The translations under genes and the position numbers were made by a program. From positions 248,001-312,000 of the forward strand of contig NZ_JADPIB010000001.1 of the NCBI RefSeq assembly GCF_015767265.1: 64,000 bases of DNA, read 5' to 3'. The notes below the pieces were generated by a model. That model did no database searches and was not told where the DNA came from. It was given only the letters and a program-made list of their open reading frames with translations. The stretch comes from Aureivirga marina (lineage in GTDB: Bacteria > Bacteroidota > Bacteroidia > Flavobacteriales > Flavobacteriaceae). Each line of letters begins with the position of its first letter. Position 1 is the stretch's first letter. Below, in pieces: positions 55,669-64,000 of this stretch.

Positions 55669-56211
55669 TTATGCAGATTTACCTGCTTTTCTTCTTAATA
55701 CTTCTCCTACAAATTTAACTCCTTTTCCTTTGTACGGCTCAGGCTTACGGAAAGAACGAATCTTTGCAGCTACTTGTCCTACCAATTGCTTATCGAAAGA
55801 AGTTAACTTAACGATTGGATTTTTACCTTTTTCAGAAATTGTTTCAACTTTAACTTCAGGAGCTAAGTCAATAACGATATTATGAGAAAAACCTAAAGCT
55901 AAGTCTAATACTTGTCCTTGGTTACTTGCTCTATATCCAACTCCAACTAACTCTAATGAGATTGTGAATCCTTTAGATACACCTTCCACCATGTTGTTAA
56001 TTAAAGCTCTGTATAATCCATGCTTTGCTCTATGATCTTTAGATTCAGATGGTCTCTCTAAAACGATTTGACCATCTTCTTCTTTTACTGTGATATCTTT
56101 TATTTCTTGAGATAACTCTCCCAATTTTCCTTTTACTGTAACTACATCACCATTGATAGTGAAAGTTACACCTTCTGGTATCGCGATTGGGCTTTTTCCT
56201 ATTCTTGACAT
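55669..56211 (-). CDS. rplF: 50S ribosomal protein L6 (uL6)
   Basis: The 180-residue protein has the two repeated L6 domains and the signature [22 protein letters not shown] at the C-terminus (shown here in part, about residues 156-177). It sits near the GTPase centre and follows rpsH by 15 bp. Confidence 0.98.
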   Translation of the reverse strand: MSRIGKSPIAIPEGVTFTINGDVVTVKGKLGELSQEIKDITVKEEDGQIVLERPSESKDHRAKHGLYRALINNMVEGVSKGFTISLELVGVGYRASNQGQVLDLALGFSHNIVIDLAPEVKVETISEKGKNPIVKLTSFDKQLVGQVAAKIRSFRKPEPYKGKGVKFVGEVLRRKAGKSA

Positions 56212-56226
56212 CTCTACTAAATTATT

Positions 56227-56625
56227 TTAATATACGTAACACAATACTTCTCCACCTACGTTTTCTTGACGAGCTTTTTTGTTCGTCATTACTCCTTTAG
56301 ATGTAGAAACGATTGCAATTCCAAGTCCGTTTAATACTCTAGGCATTTCACTAGCACTTGCATACTTACGTAAACCAGGTTTACTAATACGTTCAATATG
56401 TTTGATTACAGGCTCTTTAGTTTCCTTATCATATTTTAAGGCTATCTTAATAGTTCCTTGAACACCTTCGTTCATGAACTTGTAGCTTAAAATATATCCT
56501 TGATCAAACAAGATCTTAGTGATTTCCTGCTTCAATTTAGAAGTTGGAATTTCAACTACTCTATGTCCTGCACTTACCGCGTTTCTAACTCTTGTTAGAT
56601 AATCTGCTATTGGATCTGTGTACAT
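56227..56625 (-). CDS. rpsH: 30S ribosomal protein S8 (uS8)
   Basis: The 132-residue protein starts [20 protein letters not shown] and carries the C-terminal signature [18 protein letters not shown]. It binds the central domain of 16S rRNA and represses spc genes in Escherichia coli; that role here is untested. Confidence 0.98.
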   Translation of the reverse strand: MYTDPIADYLTRVRNAVSAGHRVVEIPTSKLKQEITKILFDQGYILSYKFMNEGVQGTIKIALKYDKETKEPVIKHIERISKPGLRKYASASEMPRVLNGLGIAIVSTSKGVMTNKKARQENVGGEVLCYVY

Positions 56626-56645
56626 CTTCTTACTATTTAATTAGT

Positions 56646-56915
56646 TTACCAACTTGCTTTTTTAACTCCTGGTATTAATCCTTGATTTGCCATTTCACGG
56701 AAAGTCACACGAGAAATTCCGAATTGACGCATATATCCCTTTGGTCTTCCTGTTAATTTACAACGATTGTGTAAACGCACTGGTGAAGCATTCTTAGGTA
56801 ACTTTTGTAAACCTTCGTAGTCTCCAGCTGCTTTTAACGCTTTTCTTTTCTCAGCGTACTTATCAACAGTCTTTTGTCTTTTAACCTCACGGGCTTTCAT
56901 TGATTCTTTAGCCAT
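56646..56915 (-). CDS. rpsN: 30S ribosomal protein S14 (uS14)
   Basis: The 89-residue protein is the longer, zinc-free S14 type, with [20 protein letters not shown] and [18 protein letters not shown]. It starts 3 bp after rplE. Confidence 0.98.
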   Translation of the reverse strand: MAKESMKAREVKRQKTVDKYAEKRKALKAAGDYEGLQKLPKNASPVRLHNRCKLTGRPKGYMRQFGISRVTFREMANQGLIPGVKKASW

Positions 56916-56918
56916 TCC

Positions 56919-57470
56919 TTAACTCTTTTTAAATGGTAATCCTAATTCGCCTAATAATGATTTTGCTTCCTTGTCCGTTTGAGCAGATGTTACAAAAGTA
57001 ATATCCATTCCTCCAATTTTGTTTACTTTGTCAATATCAATTTCTGGGAAAATGATTTGCTCAGTAATACCTAAATTGTAGTTTCCACGTCCGTCAAAAC
57101 CGTTCGCTTTAATACCGTCAAAATCTCTTACACGAGGTAATGAGATAGTGATTAATCTATCTAAGAATTCGTACATTCTTTCTCCTCTTAACGTAACTTT
57201 TGCTCCAATTGGCATTCCTTTACGTAATTTGAAAGTTGCAACGTCTTTCTTAGAAATTGTCGCTACTGCTTTTTGACCAGTAATTTTAGTCAATTCATCA
57301 ACAGCATAATCTATTAATTTTTTATCGGCAACTGCAGCTCCAACTCCTTTAGAGATAACAATTTTCTCTAATTTAGGAACCTGCATTACATTTTTGTATC
57401 CGAATTCTTCTGTAAGAGCAGCAATAATTCTACTCTTGTATTCTCCTTTAAGTCTTGGTATATAACTCAT
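56919..57470 (-). CDS. rplE: 50S ribosomal protein L5 (uL5)
   Basis: The 183-residue 5S rRNA-binding protein has [20 protein letters not shown] and [20 protein letters not shown]. It lies 2 bp after rplX, as usual. Confidence 0.98.
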   Translation of the reverse strand: MSYIPRLKGEYKSRIIAALTEEFGYKNVMQVPKLEKIVISKGVGAAVADKKLIDYAVDELTKITGQKAVATISKKDVATFKLRKGMPIGAKVTLRGERMYEFLDRLITISLPRVRDFDGIKANGFDGRGNYNLGITEQIIFPEIDIDKVNKIGGMDITFVTSAQTDKEAKSLLGELGLPFKKS

Positions 57471-57472
57471 GA

Positions 57473-57781
57473 TTATATAGCTTTATCAGATTTTTTTGAA
57501 ACCCTAACTTTTTTATCTCCTTCCATTACGTACTTAACTTTAGTAGTTTCTCCGTTCTCTACTAACATTAAGTTTGAAATATGTAAAGAAGCTTCTTTCT
57601 TTACAATTCCACCTTGTGGACTTTGAGCGCTAGGTTTAGTATGCTTAGATATCATGTTAACACCCTCAACAATAGCTCTGTTTTTTGCTGGGAAAACTCT
57701 TACAACTTTTCCTTCCTCACCTTTGTGATCTCCAGCAATAACTCTTACTAAATCTCCTGATTTGATCTTTAATTTTGCCAT
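57473..57781 (-). CDS. rplX: 50S ribosomal protein L24 (uL24)
   Basis: The 102-residue assembly starter has a KOW motif ([20 protein letters not shown]) and [20 protein letters not shown]. It follows rplN by 16 bp. Confidence 0.98.
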   Translation of the reverse strand: MAKLKIKSGDLVRVIAGDHKGEEGKVVRVFPAKNRAIVEGVNMISKHTKPSAQSPQGGIVKKEASLHISNLMLVENGETTKVKYVMEGDKKVRVSKKSDKAI

Positions 57782-57797
57782 TTTACTCTAATTTTTA

Positions 57798-58166
57798 TTA
57801 AAGCACTTCAGGTGCTAATGATACGATTTTCATGAATTGTTTCTCACGAAGTTCTCTAGCAACTGGACCAAATACACGTGTTCCTCTCATCTCTTCAGAT
57901 GGATTTAATAACACACATGCATTGTCATCAAATCTGATATATGATCCGTCTTTACGTCTAACTTCTTTCTTTGTACGAACTACAACTGCTCTAGAAACTT
58001 GTCCTTTCTTTACATTTCCGTTTGGCGTAGCATCTTTTACAGTAACTACAATCTTATCACCTACAGAAGCGTAACGTTTTTTTGTTCCTCCTAAAACGCG
58101 GATAACTAAAACCTCTTTAGCTCCAGTATTATCTGCTACTCTTAATCTTGATTCAGTTTGTAACAT
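57798..58166 (-). CDS. rplN: 50S ribosomal protein L14 (uL14)
   Basis: The 122-residue protein starts [20 protein letters not shown] and has the signature [16 protein letters not shown]-like block (residues 71-86) and [14 protein letters not shown]. It lies 2 bp after rpsQ. Confidence 0.98.
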   Translation of the reverse strand: MLQTESRLRVADNTGAKEVLVIRVLGGTKKRYASVGDKIVVTVKDATPNGNVKKGQVSRAVVVRTKKEVRRKDGSYIRFDDNACVLLNPSEEMRGTRVFGPVARELREKQFMKIVSLAPEVL

Positions 58167-58168
58167 AA

Positions 58169-58426
58169 TTATTTAGCTCTTTCAATGATTTCTACTAATC
58201 TCCAACGTTTAGATTTACTCATTGGACGTGTCTCCATTATCTTAACAGTGTCTCCAATGTTACAATCATTTGTCTCATCGTGTGCAACGTATTTTTTCGT
58301 TTTTAACACGAATTTACCGTACATAGGGTGTTTTACTCTTGTTACCTCTGAAACAACAATAGACTTCTCCATTTTGTTACTCGTAACTACACCTATTCTC
58401 TCTTTTCTAAGATTTCTTTTTTCCAT
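58169..58426 (-). CDS. rpsQ: 30S ribosomal protein S17 (uS17)
   Basis: The 85-residue OB-fold protein has [39 protein letters not shown] and [20 protein letters not shown]. It follows rpmC by 14 bp. Confidence 0.98.
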   Translation of the reverse strand: MEKRNLRKERIGVVTSNKMEKSIVVSEVTRVKHPMYGKFVLKTKKYVAHDETNDCNIGDTVKIMETRPMSKSKRWRLVEIIERAK

Positions 58427-58440
58427 CTTGTCGAGTACAA

Positions 58441-58632
58441 TTATTGTAATTCTCTTTTAGTTAATTCTGTAGCAATTCTTGCCACAGTTCTTCTAAGGGC
58501 TCTTACCTGCATTGGAGCATCCAATGGTGAAATTGTGTGAGCCATCTTCAGATCAGTATAATCCTTTTTCAACGTACTAAGTTTATCTTGTAACTCAGCT
58601 GTCGATAATTCTTTTATCTCTGATTGTTTCAT
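58441..58632 (-). CDS. rpmC: 50S ribosomal protein L29 (uL29)
   Basis: I start at the ATG at 58632, giving 63 residues ([18 protein letters not shown]). The frame extends four codons to a TTG at 58644, directly after the rplP stop, but family members begin at the ATG. The protein lines the tunnel exit. Confidence 0.96.
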   Translation of the reverse strand: MKQSEIKELSTAELQDKLSTLKKDYTDLKMAHTISPLDAPMQVRALRRTVARIATELTKRELQ

Positions 58633-58644
58633 TTCTCTAATCAA

Positions 58645-59073
58645 TTAAGCGTTATCAAAATCTCTAGCTACAATAAACTTAGTCTTTACTGGAAGTTTTT
58701 GTGCCGCTAAACGTAAAGCCTCTTTTGCGATTTCCATTGGTACTCCACCAACTTCAAACATGATTCTTCCTGGTTTAACTACAGCAACAAAATATTCTGG
58801 TGCTCCCTTACCTTTACCCATACGTACCTCTAATGGTTTCTTAGTAATTGGCTTATCCGGGAATATTTTAATCCATAATTGTCCCTCTCTCTTCATGTAA
58901 CGAGTAGCTGCAATACGAGCTGCCTCGATTTGGCGAGCAGTAATCAAATCTTGTTCTAAAGCTTTGATTCCGAACATTCCATTTGAAAGTTGATGCCCTC
59001 TTTGAGAGTTTCCTTTCATGTTCCCTTTCGCCTTCTGTACTTTACGATATTTTACTCTTTTTGGCTGTAACAT
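58645..59073 (-). CDS. rplP: 50S ribosomal protein L16 (uL16)
   Basis: The 142-residue protein starts [20 protein letters not shown] and contains [20 protein letters not shown]. It lies between rpsC and rpmC and helps shape the A site and the peptidyl-transferase centre. Confidence 0.98.
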   Translation of the reverse strand: MLQPKRVKYRKVQKAKGNMKGNSQRGHQLSNGMFGIKALEQDLITARQIEAARIAATRYMKREGQLWIKIFPDKPITKKPLEVRMGKGKGAPEYFVAVVKPGRIMFEVGGVPMEIAKEALRLAAQKLPVKTKFIVARDFDNA

Positions 59074-59094
59074 CTTAAATACTAAATTTTAAAA

Positions 59095-59802
59095 TTATTT
59101 TCTACGACGAGATTTTTGATTTCTACCTGATTTACCTCCTTTTTTAGATAATCCTACTAATGGAGATAATTCTCTCTTACCATAAACCTCACCTTTCATA
59201 ATCCATACTTTTACTCCGATTCTTCCGTAAGTAGTATGAGATTCTACAAGTGCATAATCAATATCTGCTCTGAAAGTAGATAGAGGGATTCTACCTTCTT
59301 TATAGTGCTCAGAACGTGCCATCTCAGCTCCGTTTAAACGACCTGAAATTTGAATTTTGATACCTTCTGCATTCATACGCATAGCTGCAGAAATAGCCAT
59401 CTTGATTGCTCTTCTATAAGAAATACGATTTTCAATCTGACGAGCAATAGAAGCTGCAACTAACGTTGCATCTAATTCTGGACGCTTGATCTCAAAGATA
59501 TTAATTTGAACTTCTTTATTAGTAATTTTCTTAAGCTCTTCCTTAATCTTGTCTACCTCTTGTCCACCTTTTCCGATAATAATACCAGGTCTAGCAGTAG
59601 TGATAGTAACGGTTACAAGTTTAAGTGTACGCTCAATAATAATTCTAGAAACACTTGCTTTATATAATCTTGCGCTAAGGTATTTTCTAATCTTTGCGTC
59701 TTCTGCAATCTTATCTCCGTAGTTGTTTCCTCCGTACCAGTTAGAATCCCATCCTCTGATAATTCCTAAACGATTTCCTATTGGATTAGTCTTTTGTCCC
59801 AT
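59095..59802 (-). CDS. rpsC: 30S ribosomal protein S3 (uS3)
   Basis: The 235-residue protein has a KH domain with [19 protein letters not shown] (residues 70-95) and the C-terminal signature [20 protein letters not shown]-like block. It forms the mRNA entry channel. A basic tail rich in Lys, Arg and Ser ends the chain. Confidence 0.98.
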   Translation of the reverse strand: MGQKTNPIGNRLGIIRGWDSNWYGGNNYGDKIAEDAKIRKYLSARLYKASVSRIIIERTLKLVTVTITTARPGIIIGKGGQEVDKIKEELKKITNKEVQINIFEIKRPELDATLVAASIARQIENRISYRRAIKMAISAAMRMNAEGIKIQISGRLNGAEMARSEHYKEGRIPLSTFRADIDYALVESHTTYGRIGVKVWIMKGEVYGKRELSPLVGLSKKGGKSGRNQKSRRRK

Positions 59803-59814
59803 TTCTACTTATGA

Positions 59815-60222
59815 TTAATTGCTTTCAACATTTTTATTACCTAACACTAATGTCACATGATTAGAACGTTTTCTAATTCTATGTGCACGACCTTGTGGTG
59901 CAGGTCTTAATCTTTTTAACATACCTGCGCTGTCAACATATACTTCTTTAACGTATAATTCAGCATCTTCAATGCTTAAATCTTCGTTTTTAGCTTGCCA
60001 GTTTGCGATAGCAGAAAGTAATAATTTTTCTAAATTAACAGAAGCAGCTTTTTCGTTGAACTTTAAAATTTGTAAAGCTTTCTCAACTTCAACTCCTCTG
60101 ATTAAATCTGCTACTAAACGCATTTTTCTTGGTGAAGTAGGACAGCCGTTAAGCTTTGCAAAAGCAGTGTGCTTTTTCGCTTCTTTTATCTGTTGTGCTC
60201 TTAGTTTTTTACGAACTCCCAT
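59815..60222 (-). CDS. rplV: 50S ribosomal protein L22 (uL22)
   Basis: The 135-residue protein has [20 protein letters not shown] and the tunnel-loop region [20 protein letters not shown]. The macrolide-sensitive loop shows no visible insertion or deletion. It follows rpsS by 9 bp. Confidence 0.98.
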   Translation of the reverse strand: MGVRKKLRAQQIKEAKKHTAFAKLNGCPTSPRKMRLVADLIRGVEVEKALQILKFNEKAASVNLEKLLLSAIANWQAKNEDLSIEDAELYVKEVYVDSAGMLKRLRPAPQGRAHRIRKRSNHVTLVLGNKNVESN

Positions 60223-60231
60223 GATTTCCTA

Positions 60232-60513
60232 CTATTTTTTACCTTTATTTTTCTTATCTGCACCGTGACCTCTGAATGAACGAGTTGGTGAAAATTCTCC
60301 TAATTTATGACCTACCATATTCTCTGTTACATATACAGGAACGAATTGACGTCCGTTATGCACAGCGATTGTTTGTCCAACAAAATCAGGTGTAATCATT
60401 GATGCTCTTGACCAAGTTTTGATTACAGATTTCTTTCCTGATTCAACGTTTGCTTGAACTTTCTTCTCTAAATTAATAGATACGAATGGTCCTTTTTTTA
60501 ATGAACGTGCCAT
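60232..60513 (-). CDS. rpsS: 30S ribosomal protein S19 (uS19)
   Basis: The 93-residue head protein starts [19 protein letters not shown] and has the signature [20 protein letters not shown]. It lies between rplB and rplV. Confidence 0.98.
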   Translation of the reverse strand: MARSLKKGPFVSINLEKKVQANVESGKKSVIKTWSRASMITPDFVGQTIAVHNGRQFVPVYVTENMVGHKLGEFSPTRSFRGHGADKKNKGKK

Positions 60514-60522
60514 ACTCTAAAA

Positions 60523-61347
60523 CTATTTTTTTCTACGTTCGATAATATACTTGTTACTCGCTTTAGTTTTTGATCTAGTCTTATAACCTTTAGCTGGTAT
60601 TCCGTTTCTAGATCTTGGATGTCCTCCTGAAGAACGACCTTCTCCACCTCCCATTGGGTGATCAACTGGGTTCATACGAACTGCGTTAGTTCTTGGTCTT
60701 CTTCCTAACCATCTGCTTCTACCTGCTTTACCAGATACTAATAACTGATGATCTGAGTTTGATACAACTCCAATTGTAGCATAACAAGTTACTAGGATTA
60801 ATCTCGTTTCACCTGATGGTAATTTCACAGTTGCATATTTACCATCTCTTGCCATTAATTGAGCGAAAGATCCTGCACTACGAGCCATGATAGCTCCTTG
60901 TCCTGGTCTTAACTCGATACAAGAAATTGTAGTTCCTAAAGGTATTTGGCTTAAAGGCATTGCATTTCCAATTTCTGGAGCAATGTTTTCACCTGAAACA
61001 ACAGTTTGACCAACTTTTAATCCTCCTTGAGCAATAATATAACGCTTCTCACCATCTGCATAGTTTAATAAAGCGATAAATGCTGTACGATTTGGATCAT
61101 ACTCGATAGTCTTTACAGTTGCAGGTACACCATGCTTATCTCTTTTGAAATCGATAATACGGTATTTTTTCTTATGACCACCACCAATGTAGCGCATAGT
61201 CATTTTACCTTTATTGTTTCGACCACCAGATCTTTTTTTCGGAGCTAATAAACTTTTCTCCGGCTTGTCAGTAGTAATGGCGTCGAAACCATTTACTACT
61301 CTAAAACGCTGACCTGGCGTTACTGGTTTTAATTTTCTAACTGACAT
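60523..61347 (-). CDS. rplB: 50S ribosomal protein L2 (uL2)
   Basis: The 274-residue protein starts [20 protein letters not shown]. The C-terminal signature around [20 protein letters not shown] is present, holding the conserved histidine near the peptidyl-transferase centre. It is one of the most conserved proteins in the cluster. Confidence 0.99.
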   Translation of the reverse strand: MSVRKLKPVTPGQRFRVVNGFDAITTDKPEKSLLAPKKRSGGRNNKGKMTMRYIGGGHKKKYRIIDFKRDKHGVPATVKTIEYDPNRTAFIALLNYADGEKRYIIAQGGLKVGQTVVSGENIAPEIGNAMPLSQIPLGTTISCIELRPGQGAIMARSAGSFAQLMARDGKYATVKLPSGETRLILVTCYATIGVVSNSDHQLLVSGKAGRSRWLGRRPRTNAVRMNPVDHPMGGGEGRSSGGHPRSRNGIPAKGYKTRSKTKASNKYIIERRKK

Positions 61348-61359
61348 TTGTTATCTTTC

Positions 61360-61650
61360 TTAGATATTGTTATAAAAATCAATAGTTTCTCCTTCTGCTA
61401 ATTGAACAATAGCTTTTTTGTATCCACCTTTAACAGCTTCAGTCATACCTCTTTTAGTATACTTCGTTGTTCTTTTCGCTGGATAGTTCATTGTTCTTAC
61501 TGCCTCAACTGAAACTCCATAAGTAGTTTCAACAGCAGTTTTAATTTCAATTTTGTTAGCGTCTTTTCTCACAACAAAACCATAGCGATTATTTAACTCG
61601 CTATCGTTTGTTATCTTTTCTGTGATAATAGGTTTAATTAAAATACTCAT
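61360..61650 (-). CDS. rplW: 50S ribosomal protein L23 (uL23)
   Basis: The ATG at 61650 gives 96 residues (MSILIKPIITEK). A GTG one codon upstream is less likely. The tunnel-exit protein has YGFVVRKDANKIEIKTAVE and docks SRP and trigger factor. It starts 9 bp after rplD. Confidence 0.97.
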   Translation of the reverse strand: MSILIKPIITEKITNDSELNNRYGFVVRKDANKIEIKTAVETTYGVSVEAVRTMNYPAKRTTKYTKRGMTEAVKGGYKKAIVQLAEGETIDFYNNI

Positions 61651-61659
61651 CACTATGAC

Positions 61660-62289
61660 CTATTTACTTAAATTTGATTCGATTCCTTCTACAGTACTTT
61701 CAAAAAGTACAACCTTATTCGCATTCAAAATCTCGTAAGTGTTTAATAATGAACTATTTACAGATTTTGCCTTTTTTAAATTGCGCGACGACAAATATAC
61801 ATTATTATTTGATTCACCCAATACAAATAGAGATTTTTTATTCTCTAACTCAAATGCTTTCAAAATATTAACAAACTTTTTAGTACTTGGAGCTTCGAAT
61901 GTGAAATCTTCAATTACTACTAAATTGTTTTCTTTTGCTTGAATACTTAATGCAGATTTACGAGCTAATCTTTTTAAGTTTTTATTCAATTTGAAAGAGT
62001 AGTTTCTTGGTCTTGGTCCAAAAATTCTACCTCCTCCTCTAAATACAGGAGATTTAATAGAACCTGCACGAGCTGTACCAGTACCTTTTTGCTTTTTAAG
62101 TTTTCTAGTACTTCCTGTAATCTCTGCTCTTTCTTTAGATTTATGAGTACCTTGTCTTTTGTTTGCTAAGTATTGTTTTACATCCAAATAAACAGCGTGA
62201 TCATTTGGCTCGATAGCAAAGATAGAATCAGAAAGTTCTACTTGTCTTCCTGTTTCTTTTCCATTTATATCTAAAACTGCTACTTTCAT
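61660..62289 (-). CDS. rplD: 50S ribosomal protein L4 (uL4)
   Basis: The 209-residue protein has the tunnel loop [20 protein letters not shown] and the core [20 protein letters not shown]. In gammaproteobacteria L4 regulates its own operon. It shares one base with the rplC stop codon. Confidence 0.98.
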   Translation of the reverse strand: MKVAVLDINGKETGRQVELSDSIFAIEPNDHAVYLDVKQYLANKRQGTHKSKERAEITGSTRKLKKQKGTGTARAGSIKSPVFRGGGRIFGPRPRNYSFKLNKNLKRLARKSALSIQAKENNLVVIEDFTFEAPSTKKFVNILKAFELENKKSLFVLGESNNNVYLSSRNLKKAKSVNSSLLNTYEILNANKVVLFESTVEGIESNLSK

Positions 62290-62906
62290 TATTTTTCAAT
62301 GATTAGGTAAGAGTTTTTGTGTCCAGGAACTGCTCCTTTTACTACTAATAAATTCTTATCAGCAACTACTTTTAAAACTCTTAAGTTTTGAACTTTAACT
62401 TTATCTCCACCCATTCTTCCTGCCATACGCATTCCTTTGAATACTCTTGCAGGATAAGATGCAGCTCCAATAGAACCAGGTGCTCTTAAACGGTTATGTT
62501 GACCGTGAGTTGCTTGTCCAACTCCAGCAAATCCATGACGTTTTACAACCCCTTGGAATCCTTTACCTTTAGAAATTCCTGATACATCAACAAATTCTCC
62601 TTCAGTAAAGTGCTCAACTGTAATTGAATCACCTAATTTATATTCCTCTTCAAATCCTTGAAATTCAACAACTCTCTTCTTAGCAGTAGTTCCTGCTTTT
62701 TTGAAGTGACCTTCTAAAGCTTTTGTAGTATGCTTTTCAGATTTGTCATCGAAACCAAGTTGTAACGCATTATACCCGTCTACCTCTTCGGTTCTGACTT
62801 GGGTAACCACACAAGGACCAGCTTCTATAACTGTACATGGAATATTTTTTCCATTCTCGTCAAAAAGGCTAGTCATTCCGATTTTTCTTCCTATTAACCC
62901 AGACAT
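62289..62906 (-). CDS. rplC: 50S ribosomal protein L3 (uL3)
   Basis: The 205-residue protein starts [20 protein letters not shown] and has the central extension [20 protein letters not shown] that reaches the peptidyl-transferase centre. It is preceded by a 94-bp gap with a hairpin, the other wide gap of the cluster. Confidence 0.98.
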   Translation of the reverse strand: MSGLIGRKIGMTSLFDENGKNIPCTVIEAGPCVVTQVRTEEVDGYNALQLGFDDKSEKHTTKALEGHFKKAGTTAKKRVVEFQGFEEEYKLGDSITVEHFTEGEFVDVSGISKGKGFQGVVKRHGFAGVGQATHGQHNRLRAPGSIGAASYPARVFKGMRMAGRMGGDKVKVQNLRVLKVVADKNLLVVKGAVPGHKNSYLIIEK

Positions 62907-62951
62907 TATTTATAAAATTTATTAATATTTATTTATTATTATTCGCAGAAG

Positions 62952-62978
62952 AAGTTACCCAGAATTTCTAGGTAACTT
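62952..62978 (-). other. Hairpin between rpsJ and rplC
   Basis: AAGTTACC at 62952-62959 and GGTAACTT at 62971-62978 pair perfectly over 8 bp, with a further AGA/TCT pairing inside the loop. It lies in the leader of the rplC segment. There is no T-run on the transcribed strand, so it is not an obvious terminator. Confidence 0.5.
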
Positions 62979-63000
62979 TCTCTACTTTTTGATATTTTTA

Positions 63001-63306
63001 TCAAACTTTAATTTCTACTTCAACTCCTGATGGTAATTCTAACTTCATTAAAGCATCGATAGTCTTAGAAGAAGAACTATAGATATCTAATAATCTTTTG
63101 TAAGAACTTAATTGGAATTGCTCTCTAGATTTTTTGTTTACGTGTGGAGAACGTAATACAGTAAAAATCTTTTTATGTGTTGGTAAAGGAATTGGTCCGT
63201 TGATAACAGCACCAGTATTCTTTACTGTCTTTACGATTTTCTCAGCAGATTTGTCTACTAAGTTGTGATCGTATGATTTTAATTTTATTCTGATTTTTTG
63301 ACTCAT
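63001..63306 (-). CDS. rpsJ: 30S ribosomal protein S10 (uS10)
   Basis: The 101-residue protein starts [20 protein letters not shown] and has the signature [20 protein letters not shown]. It binds the NusG C-terminal domain as well as 16S rRNA. It lies 18 bp after fusA. Confidence 0.98.
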   Translation of the reverse strand: MSQKIRIKLKSYDHNLVDKSAEKIVKTVKNTGAVINGPIPLPTHKKIFTVLRSPHVNKKSREQFQLSSYKRLLDIYSSSSKTIDALMKLELPSGVEVEIKV

Positions 63307-63324
63307 TGTTTCTAACTTTAGCTA

Positions 63325-64000
63325 TTAACCTTTCGCTTTCTCAATTACTTCCTCTTGGATGTTAGAAGGAGTTTGTGCATAGTGAGAGAATACCATTGAT
63401 GATGTTGCTCTACCTGATGTTAATGTTCTTAATGTAGTTACATATCCAAACATTTCAGATAATGGAACTTCAGCTCTAACAACTTTTGCTCCAGACTTAT
63501 CATCCATACTATTCACTTGTCCTCTACGACGGTTTAAGTCTCCTACTACATCTCCCATGTTCTCTTCTGGAGTAACAACTTCTAAACTCATGATTGGCTC
63601 TAAGATCACGGCACCTGCAGCTTTTGCTCCAGACTTATATCCTAACTTAGCAGCTAATTCGAAAGAAAGTTGATCTGAATCCACAGGGTGGAAAGATCCA
63701 TCCTTAAGAGTAACTTTCATAGAATCCATTACGAATCCAGCTAAAGGTCCATTTTGCATTGCCTCTTTGAATCCTTTTTCTACTGAAGGAATAAATTCTT
63801 TAGGAATACGTCCACCTTTAATCTCATCAACAAACTGTAAACCTGGTCCTTTGAAATCTTCATCAGCTCTACCCATTTCGAATACGATATCTCCAAACTT
63901 ACCACGTCCTCCAGATTGCTTCTTATAAGTCTCTCTAAGTTCTGTAGTATTCATGAATGCCTCTTTGTACTCTACTTGTGGCTCACCTTGAGTTACTTCA
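63325..64000 (-). CDS. fusA: Elongation factor G, C-terminal part (5' end outside window)
   Basis: The frame is open to the right edge of the window, so only about 225 C-terminal residues are visible. They cover domains IV and [20 protein letters not shown], then [20 protein letters not shown] and the C-terminal [23 protein letters not shown] moves tRNA and mRNA through the ribosome. The ATG at 63954 is internal. The place before rpsJ is the normal str-S10 junction. Confidence 0.97.
   Translation of the reverse strand, partial: EVTQGEPQVEYKEAFMNTTELRETYKKQSGGRGKFGDIVFEMGRADEDFKGPGLQFVDEIKGGRIPKEFIPSVEKGFKEAMQNGPLAGFVMDSMKVTLKDGSFHPVDSDQLSFELAAKLGYKSGAKAAGAVILEPIMSLEVVTPEENMGDVVGDLNRRRGQVNSMDDKSGAKVVRAEVPLSEMFGYVTTLRTLTSGRATSSMVFSHYAQTPSNIQEEVIEKAKG

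Overview
The window is AT-rich chromosomal DNA of a member of the Bacteroidota, almost certainly class Flavobacteriia. Five things point there. The gene order rpoC-rpoB-rplL-rplJ-rplA-rplK-nusG-secE-tRNA-Trp-tuf-tRNA-Gly-tRNA-Thr-hpf-xerC-rpsU and the block fusA-rpsJ to rplQ-carA-eno-gltA are typical of the group. Promoter-like motifs of the TTG / TAnnTTTG type recur. Most genes have no Shine-Dalgarno sequence, while rpsU has a very strong one. There are S46 dipeptidyl-peptidases and many DUF families common in Bacteroidota. Assignment to a family (perhaps Weeksellaceae) is a weak inference.

Layout. Positions 1-791 hold the end of a glycosyltransferase, followed by a 0.58-kb gap. From 1376 to 16143 the minus strand carries transcription and translation genes: a DUF3467 protein, rpoC, rpoB, rplL, rplJ, rplA, rplK, nusG, secE, tuf, three tRNAs, hpf, a Xer recombinase and rpsU. 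From 16343 to about 45300 lies a mixed metabolic and accessory stretch: an acyl-CoA dehydrogenase, a helix-hairpin-helix protein, an Na+/amino-acid symporter, histidine decarboxylase divergent from an Lrp/AsnC regulator, a DUF2851 protein, a nitroreductase, a small lipoprotein, an aldo/keto reductase, a MenE-like ligase, YebC, a degenerate kinase fused to an M23 peptidase, two S46 peptidases of DPP11 type, a DUF819 membrane protein, a DUF4870-PadR-PspC-GIN-ankyrin cluster, and arginase with CtlX. From 45399 to the end the minus strand carries gltA, eno, carA and the complete S10-spc-alpha ribosomal cluster up to the 3' part of fusA. This includes rpmJ (38 codons).

How the genes work together. 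About half of the window is core gene-expression machinery, with intrinsic terminators at the ends of several units and structured gaps at internal points (rplL/rpoB, rpoB/rpoC, nusG/rplK, rpsK/rpsD, rpsJ/rplC). The accessory genes suggest an organism that lives on peptides and amino acids: two exported dipeptidyl-peptidases, an amino-acid symporter, histidine decarboxylase with its own regulator, and arginase plus a guanidine-group hydrolase.

I found no CRISPR array, prophage, insertion sequence or recognisable defence island. The observations most worth checking are the pseudokinase-M23 fusion, the exactly 31-bp-phased AGAATAT sites between hdc and the Lrp-type gene, the strong Shine-Dalgarno of rpsU, an orphan promoter/terminator unit near 29.4-29.6 kb, two families of intergenic repeats near 27 kb, and an 18-bp perfect inverted repeat between eno and gltA.
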